DNA of 44,133 bases, taken from IMG/VR virus record IMGVR_UViG_3300015202_000019, positions 1 to 44,133 of that record; one strand, given 5' to 3'. A program made the translations under genes and the position numbers. The first letter of the stretch is position 1. Every line of letters starts with the position of its first letter. This stretch comes from a virus. Shown here piece after piece: positions 22,072 through 30,241 of the stretch. The notes beneath the pieces are model-generated. The model saw only the letters and a program-made list of their open reading frames with translations. It was not told where the DNA came from and ran no database searches.

Positions 22072-22766
22072 GCGGCACGATCCTCAGCTGCAACACCTCG
22101 AACGTCGTCTATGGGCGCATCCGTATGCCCCGCGTCGGGCTCTGGGATGCCCAGCTGAAGCTCGATACGTCGACATCCTTCGCTCAGGGGCAGTCGGTCA
22201 CGATCGCGACGGCGAGCGACCCTACGACCTTCTCGGTCGTCGGCACCGTCATGCAGGCGGGCGTATTCGACGGCGTGACGCAGGTCCGGGCGATCGGAGG
22301 CGGCGGCGGGCTCTCAATCGTCGTGCCGGCGAAGAGCTACCAGGGGGCCACGGTGAAGATGGTGCTGTCCGACCTGCTGGCCGCCGTCGGGGAGAAGCTG
22401 TCTCCGACGAGCGACACCGGCGCGATGAGGACGGTACTCAAGTTCTGGTCACGCACCGCAGGGCGCGCCAACGTCGCATTCTATCGGGTCCTCGAGGAGC
22501 TCCCGGGCATCGCGTGGCGCGCGCTCCCCGACGGCACGATCTGGGTCGGCACCGAGACGTATCCCGCCGCGCCCACAAAGATCTCGCTCACGCTCCGGGA
22601 ACGCTGGTTCGGCGAGGGACGCGCGGTCGTCTCTGCCCAGTACCCCTTTCTTCTGCCCGGCTACACCGTGGCCCTCCCCGGGTTTACCGGCGTCCCTCAG
22701 CGAATGAGCGTCGTGGCGCATGAGCTCTACAAGGACGACTATCGCGCGGATCTCCTATTCGAATGA
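22068..22766 (+). CDS. Baseplate hub protein (Mu gpP/gp44-like position)
   Basis: A 232-residue protein at the place of Mu gp44 (gpP), the hub that holds the spike. Visible features: N-terminal beta domain ('VVYGRIRMPRVGLWDAQLKL'), a middle 'TVKMVLSDLLAAVG' helix and a 'PGIAWRALPDGTIWVGTE' segment typical of hub proteins. At 232 aa it is shorter than Mu gpP (379). The final part ends with 'LPGYTVALPGF'. It overlaps both neighbours. The spike gene follows. Confidence 0.65.
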   Translation: MSGTILSCNTSNVVYGRIRMPRVGLWDAQLKLDTSTSFAQGQSVTIATASDPTTFSVVGTVMQAGVFDGVTQVRAIGGGGGLSIVVPAKSYQGATVKMVLSDLLAAVGEKLSPTSDTGAMRTVLKFWSRTAGRANVAFYRVLEELPGIAWRALPDGTIWVGTETYPAAPTKISLTLRERWFGEGRAVVSAQYPFLLPGYTVALPGFTGVPQRMSVVAHELYKDDYRADLLFE

Positions 22767-23236
22767 ACCTGATCCTCAATGACCGATTCAAGAAGGCGCT
22801 CGAGGCGATCGTCGTCCGGATCGCCTCACGCTACGACTTCGCAGCGATGTATCCGTGCACGGTCGTGAGCCAAAATAGCGACCTGACGCTTGAGCTGAAA
22901 CCGGACTCCAGCCTCGTCCCCGGGCAAAGCAACGTGACGATCCGCGGGCTCCCTGGCGTGACGGTGAAGGTCGCGCCCGGTGCCCGCGTGCTGCTCGCCT
23001 TCGACAACTGCGACCCAAGTTCGCCGTTCGCCTCGATATTCGACACGAATTCGCTCACGGAAATCATCATCACCGCATCGACGAAGGTGACAGTCAACAG
23101 CCCGCTTACGGTGATGGGCGACGAGCAAATCCCCGTTGCTCGACTCGGGTCCACGGTCGTAATCCCCGTAACCTCGCCGCCTGGCGCGCCTTCGTACGGG
23201 TATATCTTCGACGGTCAGAGCAAGGTCCTGGTTTAG
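22763..23236 (+). CDS. Baseplate spike/puncturing protein (Mu gp45-like)
   Basis: A 157-residue protein. Residues about 25-90 look like an OB-fold ('YPCTVVSQNSDLTLELKPD', then 'RGLPGVTVKVAPGARVLLAFDN'), followed by short Thr/Val-rich repeats ('EIIITASTKVTVNSPLTVMG') that suit a triple beta-helix spike as in Mu gp45. The usual metal-binding HxH tip is not seen. It would pierce the outer membrane at infection. It starts at ATG 22763 (ATGA overlap). Confidence 0.75.
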   Translation: MNLILNDRFKKALEAIVVRIASRYDFAAMYPCTVVSQNSDLTLELKPDSSLVPGQSNVTIRGLPGVTVKVAPGARVLLAFDNCDPSSPFASIFDTNSLTEIIITASTKVTVNSPLTVMGDEQIPVARLGSTVVIPVTSPPGAPSYGYIFDGQSKVLV

Positions 23237-23284
23237 CCCGTGGCTCGGTGACCACTCTGGGATTTGTGCGATATCCTTCGGATC

Positions 23285-23500
23285 GTGGCACTGCCGACCC
23301 CGAACGCCCTCGGCGCGCTCCTCATGGCCTCGGCGGCCCCCTTGCTCCTGCCCGCCGACCCGAACTACCCGGTTATCCTCGCCTACTACGTAAACCAGGC
23401 ATCAATCCTGCTTACGGCGGTGGCAGCGGCGACGGTTCTGCCCGGAACGTTCGCTAACGGCTCAGGCCCCGTGACCGGTATCGGCGGGCCCCTCCTGTGA
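23285..23500 (+). CDS. Small hydrophobic protein in baseplate operon, 71 aa
   Basis: A 71-residue protein from GTG 23285. It is hydrophobic (LGALLMASAAPLLLP, then AYYVNQASILLTAVAAATVL), with two possible membrane segments or buried helices. It ends in Gly/Pro-rich GSGPVTGIGGPLL and overlaps the next gene by GTGA. It is not found in the Mu order, so it is an insertion between spike and gp46-type genes. Function unknown. Confidence 0.5.
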   Translation: MALPTPNALGALLMASAAPLLLPADPNYPVILAYYVNQASILLTAVAAATVLPGTFANGSGPVTGIGGPLL

Positions 23501-23988
23501 CGGTCGCCCTGGTCGGGATCGTGCCGGTGAGCGGCTTCGCGATCGGTGTCCAGCTCGGGATCGGAGGCGCGCTCGCGGTCGTCGCAGACCTGCAGGCCCA
23601 GCTCGCGGCGTCGCTGAAGTGCAGCGCGAGCCTTTCGATCTCGCCGCCGACCATCGCGCTCATGCTGCAGGCGCAGGCCTCGATCGCCGCGTCTCTCGCG
23701 ATCGGGCTCCCAAGCATCTCGCTCGGCCTGTCCGTCCAGGCGAATCTCCAGGCCGCGATCCAGCTCAAGCTGGCGCTCCTGCTGCCCTTCATCGCGCTCC
23801 AGGTGTCCCTTGGGTTCGGCGGGATCGAGCTCTACTCGTTCAACGGAATCCGCGGCAACTTCGGTAACGAGCTCGGCGCGGCGATCGCCCTGACCGGCTC
23901 GGGGTCGGTCTCTGCGCAGGGCATCGCGCTCGTGGTGCAGGACCCGGCCGCCTTCGCCGCGCTCGGAAAGGTCATCCGGGTGGCCTGA
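23497..23988 (+). CDS. Hydrophobic baseplate-region protein, 163 aa
   Basis: A 163-residue, strongly hydrophobic Ala/Leu/Ile/Gly/Ser-rich protein with semi-regular repeats ('ALMLQAQASIAASLAIGLPS', then 'ISLGLSVQANLQAAIQLKLA'). The pattern suggests a helical or solenoid-like region rather than simple membrane spans. The C-terminal 60 residues look like a normal globular beta part ('GIELYSFNGIRGNFGNELG'). With the previous small gene it is extra to the Mu baseplate order. Possibly a tail-tip protein that meets the host membrane. Confidence 0.5.
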   Translation: MTVALVGIVPVSGFAIGVQLGIGGALAVVADLQAQLAASLKCSASLSISPPTIALMLQAQASIAASLAIGLPSISLGLSVQANLQAAIQLKLALLLPFIALQVSLGFGGIELYSFNGIRGNFGNELGAAIALTGSGSVSAQGIALVVQDPAAFAALGKVIRVA

Positions 23989-24405
23989 ATGGGACTCGTG
24001 CTCACCACCTCCGTCGATTACGGGTCGGACGTCTCGACGTTCGCGGGTCCGCTCTTGGATCTCGATCCCACGTTCACGGTCATCACCGGGCCTCGCGTGG
24101 TCGCGGAGCGCGTGGCGCGCAGGCTCACTACGCCCCGCGGAGGTCTGTTCTACGACGCCAACTACGGCATGGACATTCGCGACTTCCTGAACGCTGGAGT
24201 GACCAATCAGCTCTCCGCTATCCAGGAGCTGTGCAATCAAGAGGCCCTGAAAGAGGAGACTGTCCAGGCCTCGAATTGCACCGTCACGTACGTCGCCGCA
24301 ACGTCGACGATGACGATCGCGTATCGCCTGCAGCTCGCGAGCGGTCCGTTCCAATTCACGCTCAGTGTTTCGCAGCTGACCGCCAGCGTTTTCCTGCCCC
24401 GGTGA
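23989..24405 (+). CDS. Baseplate wedge protein (Mu gp46 / gp25-like)
   Basis: A 138-residue protein of the gp46/gp25-W type: 'VSTFAGPLLDLDPTFTVITG' then 'VVAERVARRLTTPRGGLFYDANYGMDIRDFLN', where 'RL.TPRG.L.YD..YG.D......' is the family signature (key residues R, TPRG, YG, D). In the baseplate it forms the wedge core with gp47. Directly before the gp47-type gene, as in Mu. Confidence 0.85.
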   Translation: MGLVLTTSVDYGSDVSTFAGPLLDLDPTFTVITGPRVVAERVARRLTTPRGGLFYDANYGMDIRDFLNAGVTNQLSAIQELCNQEALKEETVQASNCTVTYVAATSTMTIAYRLQLASGPFQFTLSVSQLTASVFLPR

Positions 24406-24408
24406 ACC

Positions 24409-25569
24409 ATGGGACTTCAAGACCTACTCACCGTCCAGTCGCAAGCGCAGATCCAGAGTACGTATCTGGCACTTCTGCAGCTCGCGGGATTCCCGACGAC
24501 GGGATATCAGTCGGGCTCGGTCCCGCTCACGCTGGCGAACCTCGCGACGCAGGCGCTCGCGGACATGACCGGCACCGTGCAGAACGTCGCCGCCAGCGGG
24601 TTCCTGCAGTCGTGGCAGACCGGGGCCCTCTACACGCCGGCCGACGCGTGGCTCGATCTCAAGGCGCTATCTGACTACCAGCTTCTCCGCAACGTCGGGC
24701 AGCAGTGCATCCGCACCGTGCAGCTCACCGACGTGGGCGGCGGCGGCCCGTACACGATCGCGCCGGGACAGCTGACCGTTTCGACGTCTGGCGCTGCGGG
24801 CGTGCTCACGTACACGAACACGACGGGCGGGACGCTGCCGAAGAGCGGCACGATCCCCCTCACCTTCTCCGCGTCGTCTGTGGGCGCGGCCTATAACGTC
24901 CCGGACGGCACGATCACCGTGCTCACCACGCCCCTTCCGGGCGTGCAGATTACCTATCCCGCCGGCATCACCGCGCAGTCGATCACGACATCGGGCGCAG
25001 ATGGCGAGCCATCCTCGGCGCTCGCGACCCGATGTGCCTCGCGATGGGCGACCATCGGCGGCGGCGCGAGCACCAACGCCTATACGTTTTGGGCGACCAC
25101 GGCCGCGCCGGCGATCACCCGCGTGCAGGTGCTCGAGGCGACCCCCATCGGGGGGCAGGTCACGATCTACTGCGCCGGACCCAGCGGGCCGGCGGGCACC
25201 GCAGACGTCGCCACCGTCCAGACCTACGTCGGAGCGCCGTTCTCGCAGACCGGCGTGCGGCCTCTCTGCGTCAAGGTCAACGTCCTCGCCGCGACGGCAT
25301 ATCCGATCGTGCTCAGCGGAACAGTGAACGTCGCATCCTCGCAGCTCGCGACGGCGACGAGCACGATCGCCTCTGCCCTCGTGGCCTTCAGCCAGACGAC
25401 AAAGATCGGCGGGACGATCTACCTCTCCGTCCTGATCGACCTGGTCCAGAAGGTCGCCGGCGTGCAGAACGTCAACCTGAGCTCGCCAGTCGCAGACGTG
25501 AACCTGTCCCTCCTCGGGACCGGGCTCGTCGCGAACATCGTCAACAGCCTCACCCTGGTCGGTGTCTGA
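24409..25569 (+). CDS. Baseplate J-like protein (Mu gp47-like)
   Basis: A 386-residue baseplate protein J-family member: N-terminal helices, then 'WLDLKALSDYQLLRNVGQQC', beta-rich middle domain, and 'TTSGADGEPSSALATRCASRWATIG' ('GAD.ES...L..R...RW'; key residues GAD, E, R) with 'TIYCAGPSGPAG' and a ferredoxin-like C-terminal part. It connects wedge units around the hub. Length agrees with Mu gp47 (about 360). The end overlaps the gp48-type gene. Confidence 0.88.
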   Translation: MGLQDLLTVQSQAQIQSTYLALLQLAGFPTTGYQSGSVPLTLANLATQALADMTGTVQNVAASGFLQSWQTGALYTPADAWLDLKALSDYQLLRNVGQQCIRTVQLTDVGGGGPYTIAPGQLTVSTSGAAGVLTYTNTTGGTLPKSGTIPLTFSASSVGAAYNVPDGTITVLTTPLPGVQITYPAGITAQSITTSGADGEPSSALATRCASRWATIGGGASTNAYTFWATTAAPAITRVQVLEATPIGGQVTIYCAGPSGPAGTADVATVQTYVGAPFSQTGVRPLCVKVNVLAATAYPIVLSGTVNVASSQLATATSTIASALVAFSQTTKIGGTIYLSVLIDLVQKVAGVQNVNLSSPVADVNLSLLGTGLVANIVNSLTLVGV

Positions 25570-26233
25570 CGTGGCCTACGCCGACGATTACACCGTCCCG
25601 CTGCTCCCCACGTTCCTTCATGGGTACTACGGCGAGGCATGGGGAAGCGTGCTCGGGACGCTCGTCGACGGCTGGGTCGAGGGCGTGCACCAGGCGCTCT
25701 TGCAACGCGTGCTGTCCCGTTGCTCTGAGGACGCCCTCCCGCTGCACGCGGCCGACCGCCTGCTCTTCCAACTCCCCGGCGAGACGGCCGGCGCCCTGCG
25801 AGCGCGGCTCGGCTTCGCGTGGACGATCAACGGTTCGCTGGGGACGCCCGGCGGCATGGTGACCGAGGTCAAGCGGCTCGGCTACACGAACGTCACCCTC
25901 TACGAAAACATCGACTGGAGCCAGCCGCCTAGTCCTGGCTTCAACCCGGGCGACGAGTGGTGGCGGTTCTGGGTCCTCATCCGCCAGCCCCACCGATTCG
26001 GAGCCCCGTGGTTCATCGGCGACGGGACCCTTGTCGGGCTCGGCAAGGCCGTGGGGATTACCGGTAACGCGACCGACCTGGCGGCCCTGGTGCGCGTCGT
26101 TCGGCAGATGCGCTCGGCTCACACGATATCTAGCGTAATCATTGTTCTGGCTGGCCAGATCATCGGCGGCGGCTGGACTGTCGGCGGCGGTACGAATGTC
26201 GGCGCGAATACCATCAATCTCACGGTGAACTGA
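25562..26233 (+). CDS. Baseplate wedge protein (Mu gp48 / tail protein I-like)
   Basis: A 223-residue protein at the Mu gp48 position. It shows 'LPLHAADRLLFQLPGETAGAL' (split as AADRLLFQLPGE), 'RARLGFAWTINGSLGTPGGM', and 'EWWRFWVLIRQPHRFG', typical of the tail protein I/YmfQ-like wedge group that joins baseplate and fibres. Start GTG 25562 (overlap of 8 nt with upstream); a second GTG at 25571 is possible. The fibre gene starts right after. Confidence 0.7.
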   Translation: MSDVAYADDYTVPLLPTFLHGYYGEAWGSVLGTLVDGWVEGVHQALLQRVLSRCSEDALPLHAADRLLFQLPGETAGALRARLGFAWTINGSLGTPGGMVTEVKRLGYTNVTLYENIDWSQPPSPGFNPGDEWWRFWVLIRQPHRFGAPWFIGDGTLVGLGKAVGITGNATDLAALVRVVRQMRSAHTISSVIIVLAGQIIGGGWTVGGGTNVGANTINLTVN

Positions 26234-27085
26234 ATGCCTCCCCAGAACATTACCGACGTCATCACGTACACGACCCCGGTGCAGAGCGTCGCGGACGGCG
26301 ACGGCGCGACCGGCGCCAACTTCCTCCTGGGCCCTCAGGCGCTCGCGAACCGAACCGCGTTCCTGAACAACCTCACGAGCAACCCTGCCGCGGGCGTGAG
26401 TGCGATCCGTAACGTCGCCAACGCCGCAGCGCTCACCGCGATCAGTGCGCCGACGAATGGGAGCGTCGCGCTCATCCCGGGCGCTGGGCTCTACGCCTAC
26501 AACTCCTCGAGCGCGGCGACGGTGGATAACGTCTTCGTCGTCAACGGACCGGCCGGCGTTGGGCGGTGGCTTCACGAGATCCAGGGCATCGCGAACACCT
26601 CGCCAGGCATCGGAGTCGTCTCTGCAGCGGGACGAATCCCCGGCGCGATCGTGCCGAATGCGGTGGTGGCGGTGGCGACCGCCACTCAGTCCGCGAACCA
26701 GATCATCCCCGCAGCCCAGGCGGCGCTCCTCGACGTCACGAGCGTCACCGTTACTCTCACGGTCGCCGTCGGTGACATCCTGATCGTGGACGCGTCCGCG
26801 CCGGTCTACTACGGAGGGACGACCGCGGGCCTCGTGATCGTGAGCAACATCGCTGCCCCGGGCACCGGAGTCTACGCGGCGGGGACGGACGGCTCCTTGG
26901 TCGCCACCTCCGCGGGCACCATCACGTGCCCCTTGGTGCAGCGGCTCGTGTGCGGCGCAGCAGGCTCCGTAACGGTGAAGCTCCAGACGGCCGGGACCGG
27001 GGCCTCTACGGCATACACGGTCGGAGTGACGAACGGCGTGATCACCGCATACGCGACGATTCGCGTTCAGCAGATTAGGCCGTGA
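26234..27085 (+). CDS. Tail fibre protein, N-terminal type
   Basis: A 283-residue fibre-like protein. The start ('DVITYTTPVQSVADGDGATG') is typical of fibre attachment regions with 'P..GD...A', followed by Ala/Thr/Val-rich repeats, low in charged residues, as in trimeric fibres. A short 'VDNVFVVNGPAGVGRWLHEI' segment looks like the small beta domain often found before the shaft. It probably attaches to the wedge protein upstream. Confidence 0.7.
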   Translation: MPPQNITDVITYTTPVQSVADGDGATGANFLLGPQALANRTAFLNNLTSNPAAGVSAIRNVANAAALTAISAPTNGSVALIPGAGLYAYNSSSAATVDNVFVVNGPAGVGRWLHEIQGIANTSPGIGVVSAAGRIPGAIVPNAVVAVATATQSANQIIPAAQAALLDVTSVTVTLTVAVGDILIVDASAPVYYGGTTAGLVIVSNIAAPGTGVYAAGTDGSLVATSAGTITCPLVQRLVCGAAGSVTVKLQTAGTGASTAYTVGVTNGVITAYATIRVQQIRP

Positions 27086-27094
27086 GGTAATCCA

Positions 27095-27571
27095 ATGGCT
27101 GCAGCATGGCTCAATCAGGTATTCAACTTCCTAGCGGGCGCGCAGTATGCGACCTCTCCGAGCGCCATTACGCCTGGATCGAGCGGGCCGCTTCTCTGCG
27201 ACCAGTACGCGCGCCTCTACACGGTGCCGTTCGTTCCGGTCGCGGGCACTCCGCACGGGACGCTATGGGCTGATAGCGGCGCGCTCGTCACGAGCCTGAC
27301 CGTCAAGGCGACGCCCGGCAACGTTCTGCAGCTCATCGGCTACAACGCGGGCGCGGCGGGCTTCATCCAGGTGCACAACGCGGTCTCGCTGCCGACCAAC
27401 GGTACCGCGCCGGTCTACACGTTCCCGGTCCCCGCTGGCGTCGCGTTCTCCCTCGACCTCTCGGCGCGCCCGCGCTCGTTCGCCACGGGCATCGTCGTCG
27501 CGCTCTCGTCAACCGGTCCGACGCTTACCAGCGTCGCAACGTCCCTCTGGGCGAATGTGGAGTACGTGTAA
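27095..27571 (+). CDS. Virion surface/fibre accessory protein, 158 aa
   Basis: A 158-residue protein, beta-rich and low in charge, e.g. 'LVTSLTVKATPGNVLQLIGY' and 'AGFIQVHNAVSLPTNG'. The pattern suits a small beta-sandwich on fibres or baseplate. It lies between two fibre-like genes and overlaps the next by one base (TAATG). Possibly a receptor-binding or fibre-tip protein; no family is recognised. Confidence 0.5.
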   Translation: MAAAWLNQVFNFLAGAQYATSPSAITPGSSGPLLCDQYARLYTVPFVPVAGTPHGTLWADSGALVTSLTVKATPGNVLQLIGYNAGAAGFIQVHNAVSLPTNGTAPVYTFPVPAGVAFSLDLSARPRSFATGIVVALSSTGPTLTSVATSLWANVEYV

Positions 27572-28383
27572 TGCCGCTTACCGTTGGAACAGCACCGGGC
27601 GGAGGAACGACCCCCACCGGTACGGGCGTGCCGAAGATTGTGGGCGGAGTGCAGCAGGGCGCGGCCGCGCTCGTCGTCGACGCGGACGTGTCGTCAGGCG
27701 CGGCCATTGCGGGCACCAAGGTCGCGCCCAACTTCGGCGCGCAGACGATCCAGACGACGGGCGGCCTCAGCGTCCAAGCATCGGCGAGCATCGGCGGTGC
27801 GACGGTGGCGAGCACGGGCACCGTGCGTCTCCCGAGCGCGTCTCAGATTGTCGCGCGCAACGCGGGCAACTCCGGCGACGTCGCGATGATCGCGACCGAT
27901 GCTTCGGACCAAGTCTTCATCGGCAGTCCGAGCAACCTGGTCCCCACGGCGCAGTACACCTACGTCTCTGCCATCAACAGCGGCTACGGCTACATCAACG
28001 GAAGCGTTGTGTTCACGTGGAGCGCGGGCGCGGTGCAGACCGCGCAGCCCATCACCGGCTACGGCGCGCCCTACGCGGGGATGAACGGGCTCTTCTCGAA
28101 GACCCTCACGGCGGCGCAGAGCTACGACCTATCCAACGTCGAATACGTGTATTCGATTCTGCAGTTCGTCACGAGCGGCGCCAACATCGTGCGCCTTCCG
28201 CCACCTACGAACGCGCAGTCCTACATGAAGTTCGTCTGGAACCTGTCGGGCGGCGGAACGATCTCCGTGCGCGACACGAACGGCGCTGCGGCCGCGGCGA
28301 CTCTCGCGAGCGGCACCGGGGCCTGGTTCCTTTGGGCGAACGGCATCGTCAAGCAGATGTCCGCCGCGTTCACCGTCGCATGA
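27571..28383 (+). CDS. Tail fibre protein, distal type, 270 aa
   Basis: A 270-residue fibre protein. It starts with Gly/Thr-rich linker, then 'AIAGTKVAPNFGAQTIQTTG', the common 'I.gtKi...FG.Q...T.G...' unit of phage fibres (key words 'GTKVAPNFG'), and ends in a beta-rich C-terminal domain of about 110 residues that probably binds the receptor. It is the last structural gene before lysis. No chaperone gene follows. Confidence 0.75.
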   Translation: MPLTVGTAPGGGTTPTGTGVPKIVGGVQQGAAALVVDADVSSGAAIAGTKVAPNFGAQTIQTTGGLSVQASASIGGATVASTGTVRLPSASQIVARNAGNSGDVAMIATDASDQVFIGSPSNLVPTAQYTYVSAINSGYGYINGSVVFTWSAGAVQTAQPITGYGAPYAGMNGLFSKTLTAAQSYDLSNVEYVYSILQFVTSGANIVRLPPPTNAQSYMKFVWNLSGGGTISVRDTNGAAAAATLASGTGAWFLWANGIVKQMSAAFTVA

Positions 28384-29009
28384 CACAGGACAAGACCATG
28401 GCCGACCAGCCTATCGACCCCCGAGCAGAACCGCCGGCGCAGCCCGCCACCAAGCAGGTCCCCCGTGAGGACATCCTGCAGGCGCAGCTTTCGCAGCTCC
28501 TCACCCGAATGGGAGAGGGGTTCGCAAAGGTAGACGTGCTGGTCGTCGACGTCACTCGCCTGACGGGGACCGTCGAGCTCGTGAGCAACGACCTGGGCAT
28601 CGTCAAGGATCGCGTCACCATCTTGGAGGCCGAGCGCACCAAGCAAAGCGGGGGCCTCCGCGGACTGAGCAACGCTGGCGAAAACCTGCAGCTACAGGTC
28701 GCTTCGCTTCAGGCGCAGCTCGCTGAAGCGAAGGCGCGCACCGTCTCCAAGGAGGACGTGAAAACGTTGGTCAAGGAAGCGGCCGCGTCGCAGACCGCCG
28801 AGATTGCGACCATCGTGGAAACGTTCGCGAAGACTCCCACGGCGCAGAAACTCAAGGGCGCCATCCTCCCCGTGCTTATGGCGGCGATCGCGATCATCGG
28901 AATCAAGCTCACCGTGATTCTAAACAAGCTCCAGGAGGCCCCGCCGCCTCCGCCAACCGTCGTGCAGCTCGCCCCCATTACCGTCTACGGAGACGCCGGA
29001 ACCAAATGA
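28380..29009 (+). CDS. Coiled-coil membrane protein, possible holin/lysis factor
   Basis: A 209-residue protein with three parts: a Pro-rich start, a long coiled coil from about residue 40 to 145 ('VLVVDVTRLTGTVELVSNDL', 'LQLQVASLQAQLAEAKA'), and one hydrophobic segment near 165-187 (ILPVLMAAIAIIGIKLTVIL), then a short Pro-rich tail (APPPPP). One transmembrane helix at the C-terminal side with a coiled coil predicts a membrane-anchored oligomer. It lies just before the endolysin cluster, so a holin-like or lysis-control role is plausible; canonical holins are shorter. Start at ATG 28380 (ATGA); ATG 28398 is a second choice. Confidence 0.5.
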   Translation: MTQDKTMADQPIDPRAEPPAQPATKQVPREDILQAQLSQLLTRMGEGFAKVDVLVVDVTRLTGTVELVSNDLGIVKDRVTILEAERTKQSGGLRGLSNAGENLQLQVASLQAQLAEAKARTVSKEDVKTLVKEAAASQTAEIATIVETFAKTPTAQKLKGAILPVLMAAIAIIGIKLTVILNKLQEAPPPPPTVVQLAPITVYGDAGTK

Positions 29010-29233
29010 AGATGCTCCTCTCCACGTTCACCATCCCGCTCACGGTCATGCTGACCGTGGTCTTCGTCAACTGCACCGAGGCCAAGCAGATCGAGGCCGC
29101 ATCGGGATACGAGGCTCAGCAGATGAGCTGTATCGACCAGTACGCTCGGCGCGCGGACATCGACGCATGCCGCGCGCGCGTCAAGGCCGCATGGTCCACG
29201 GTCGACGCAGGCAGCGAAGGGGGCGACCGATGA
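29006..29233 (+). CDS. Small membrane-anchored or exported protein, 75 aa
   Basis: A 75-residue protein with an N-terminal hydrophobic stretch (MKMLLSTFTIPLTVMLTVVF) ending at Cys23, which could be a signal or signal anchor; VFVNC is only a poor lipobox. The rest is helical with two more cysteines. Between a coiled-coil membrane protein and endolysin, it might be a spanin component (o-spanin-like) or a holin partner. The evidence is position and the N-terminal segment. ATGA overlaps on both sides. Confidence 0.5.
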   Translation: MKMLLSTFTIPLTVMLTVVFVNCTEAKQIEAASGYEAQQMSCIDQYARRADIDACRARVKAAWSTVDAGSEGGDR

Positions 29234-29451
29234 GCCAGCCGGACCCCAAGGATGCGGCGTTCAAGGCAATCCACGTTGCGCTCGGCGTTGCTGCCGGCGA
29301 CACGAAGCCGTCGGACGGCGCGAAGGAACTCATGGAGATCATCATCTCGATGGTCCCCGTCGACGAGCTCAAGGACTTCCTGACCGCGCGCGACAAGGCG
29401 TGGGCTGATGCCGCGGCCGACGTCGCGGAAGAAATCAAGCTCGACACGTGA
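29230..29451 (+). CDS. Small acidic helical protein, 73 aa
   Basis: A 73-residue acidic, helical protein (MSQPDPKDAAFKAIHVALGV...) with no membrane segment and no known domain. It starts at an ATGA overlap with the previous gene and ends 55 bp before the endolysin gene. A cytoplasmic regulator of lysis or unrelated accessory gene are both possible. Confidence 0.5.
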   Translation: MSQPDPKDAAFKAIHVALGVAAGDTKPSDGAKELMEIIISMVPVDELKDFLTARDKAWADAAADVAEEIKLDT

Positions 29452-29506
29452 GGGCTATGGAGAGAGTCGCTGCGGGCACCTTCGTTTTGTAGCACTGGGG
29501 GTAATC

Positions 29507-30241
29507 ATGCGCGAGTCCGTACGATCGTCGTGGATAGAGATGAATACGCCGCTCGAGGGCTGTCTCGATTACCCGTACGCCGACGTGCTGAATCTCATAA
29601 CCACGGGCATGGGCAACCTTATCGACCCGGTGTCTTCGGCGATGGGTCTACCGTGGCAGGTGGACGGCCGAGAAGCTCGCGGAGATGAGATTGCAGCGCA
29701 GTGGTGGCGCGTGAAAAACGACCCATTCTGCGCCAGAAAGGGGCACCTATACGCCAGAGGGTTGACCACGATTCGTCTCACTCAGGAGGGCATCAAGACG
29801 GTCGTCTTCCGCAAGCTAGATGCGAATGAAGCGGTGCTTCTATCGCGGTTCCCTGACATGGCCGGATGGCCCGCGTGCGCACAAATGGCGACGCACTCGC
29901 TCGCGTGGGCCTGTGGGCCGTCGTTTCACTTCCCCAAGCTGGCCTCCGCGTTGCTCGCGCGCGACTTCGATGCTGCTGCCGTTGCGTGCACGATCAACGA
30001 GTGGAATGGCTCGGTTCATAACGTGGGAGTCATCCCGCGAAACGTTGCGAATCGCATTCTTTACCGCAACGCGCAGCGGGTCGAGGCGTACCACCTAGAC
30101 CCTGACCTCCTCGACTGGACGCACGACCTCAGCGTGAGCGATGCGCCGACGCTGCCTACACTGGACGACCCGCCGAGCGAGCCCACGGTGCACGTGGACC
30201 CGGGGTCATACTTCGAGGACCCGCCCGACGACGCGGCTTAG
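29507..30241 (+). CDS. Endolysin, T4-lysozyme type (GH24-like)
   Basis: A 244-residue muramidase predicted to cut the glycan chain of peptidoglycan. The catalytic E-D-T triad of T4 lysozyme is present at exact spacing: Glu17, Asp26 and Thr32, in EGCLDYPYAD and TTGMGNL (T4: Glu11, Asp20, Thr26, TIGIGHL). The middle (RFPDMAGWPACAQMATHSLAWA) resembles the second lobe of the fold. There is an extra C-terminal Asp/Pro-rich tail of about 50 residues. No signal peptide, so a holin is needed. Start ATG 29507; ATG 29540 is an alternative five residues before Glu17. It ends convergently on the metzincin gene. Confidence 0.82.
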   Translation: MRESVRSSWIEMNTPLEGCLDYPYADVLNLITTGMGNLIDPVSSAMGLPWQVDGREARGDEIAAQWWRVKNDPFCARKGHLYARGLTTIRLTQEGIKTVVFRKLDANEAVLLSRFPDMAGWPACAQMATHSLAWACGPSFHFPKLASALLARDFDAAAVACTINEWNGSVHNVGVIPRNVANRILYRNAQRVEAYHLDPDLLDWTHDLSVSDAPTLPTLDDPPSEPTVHVDPGSYFEDPPDDAA

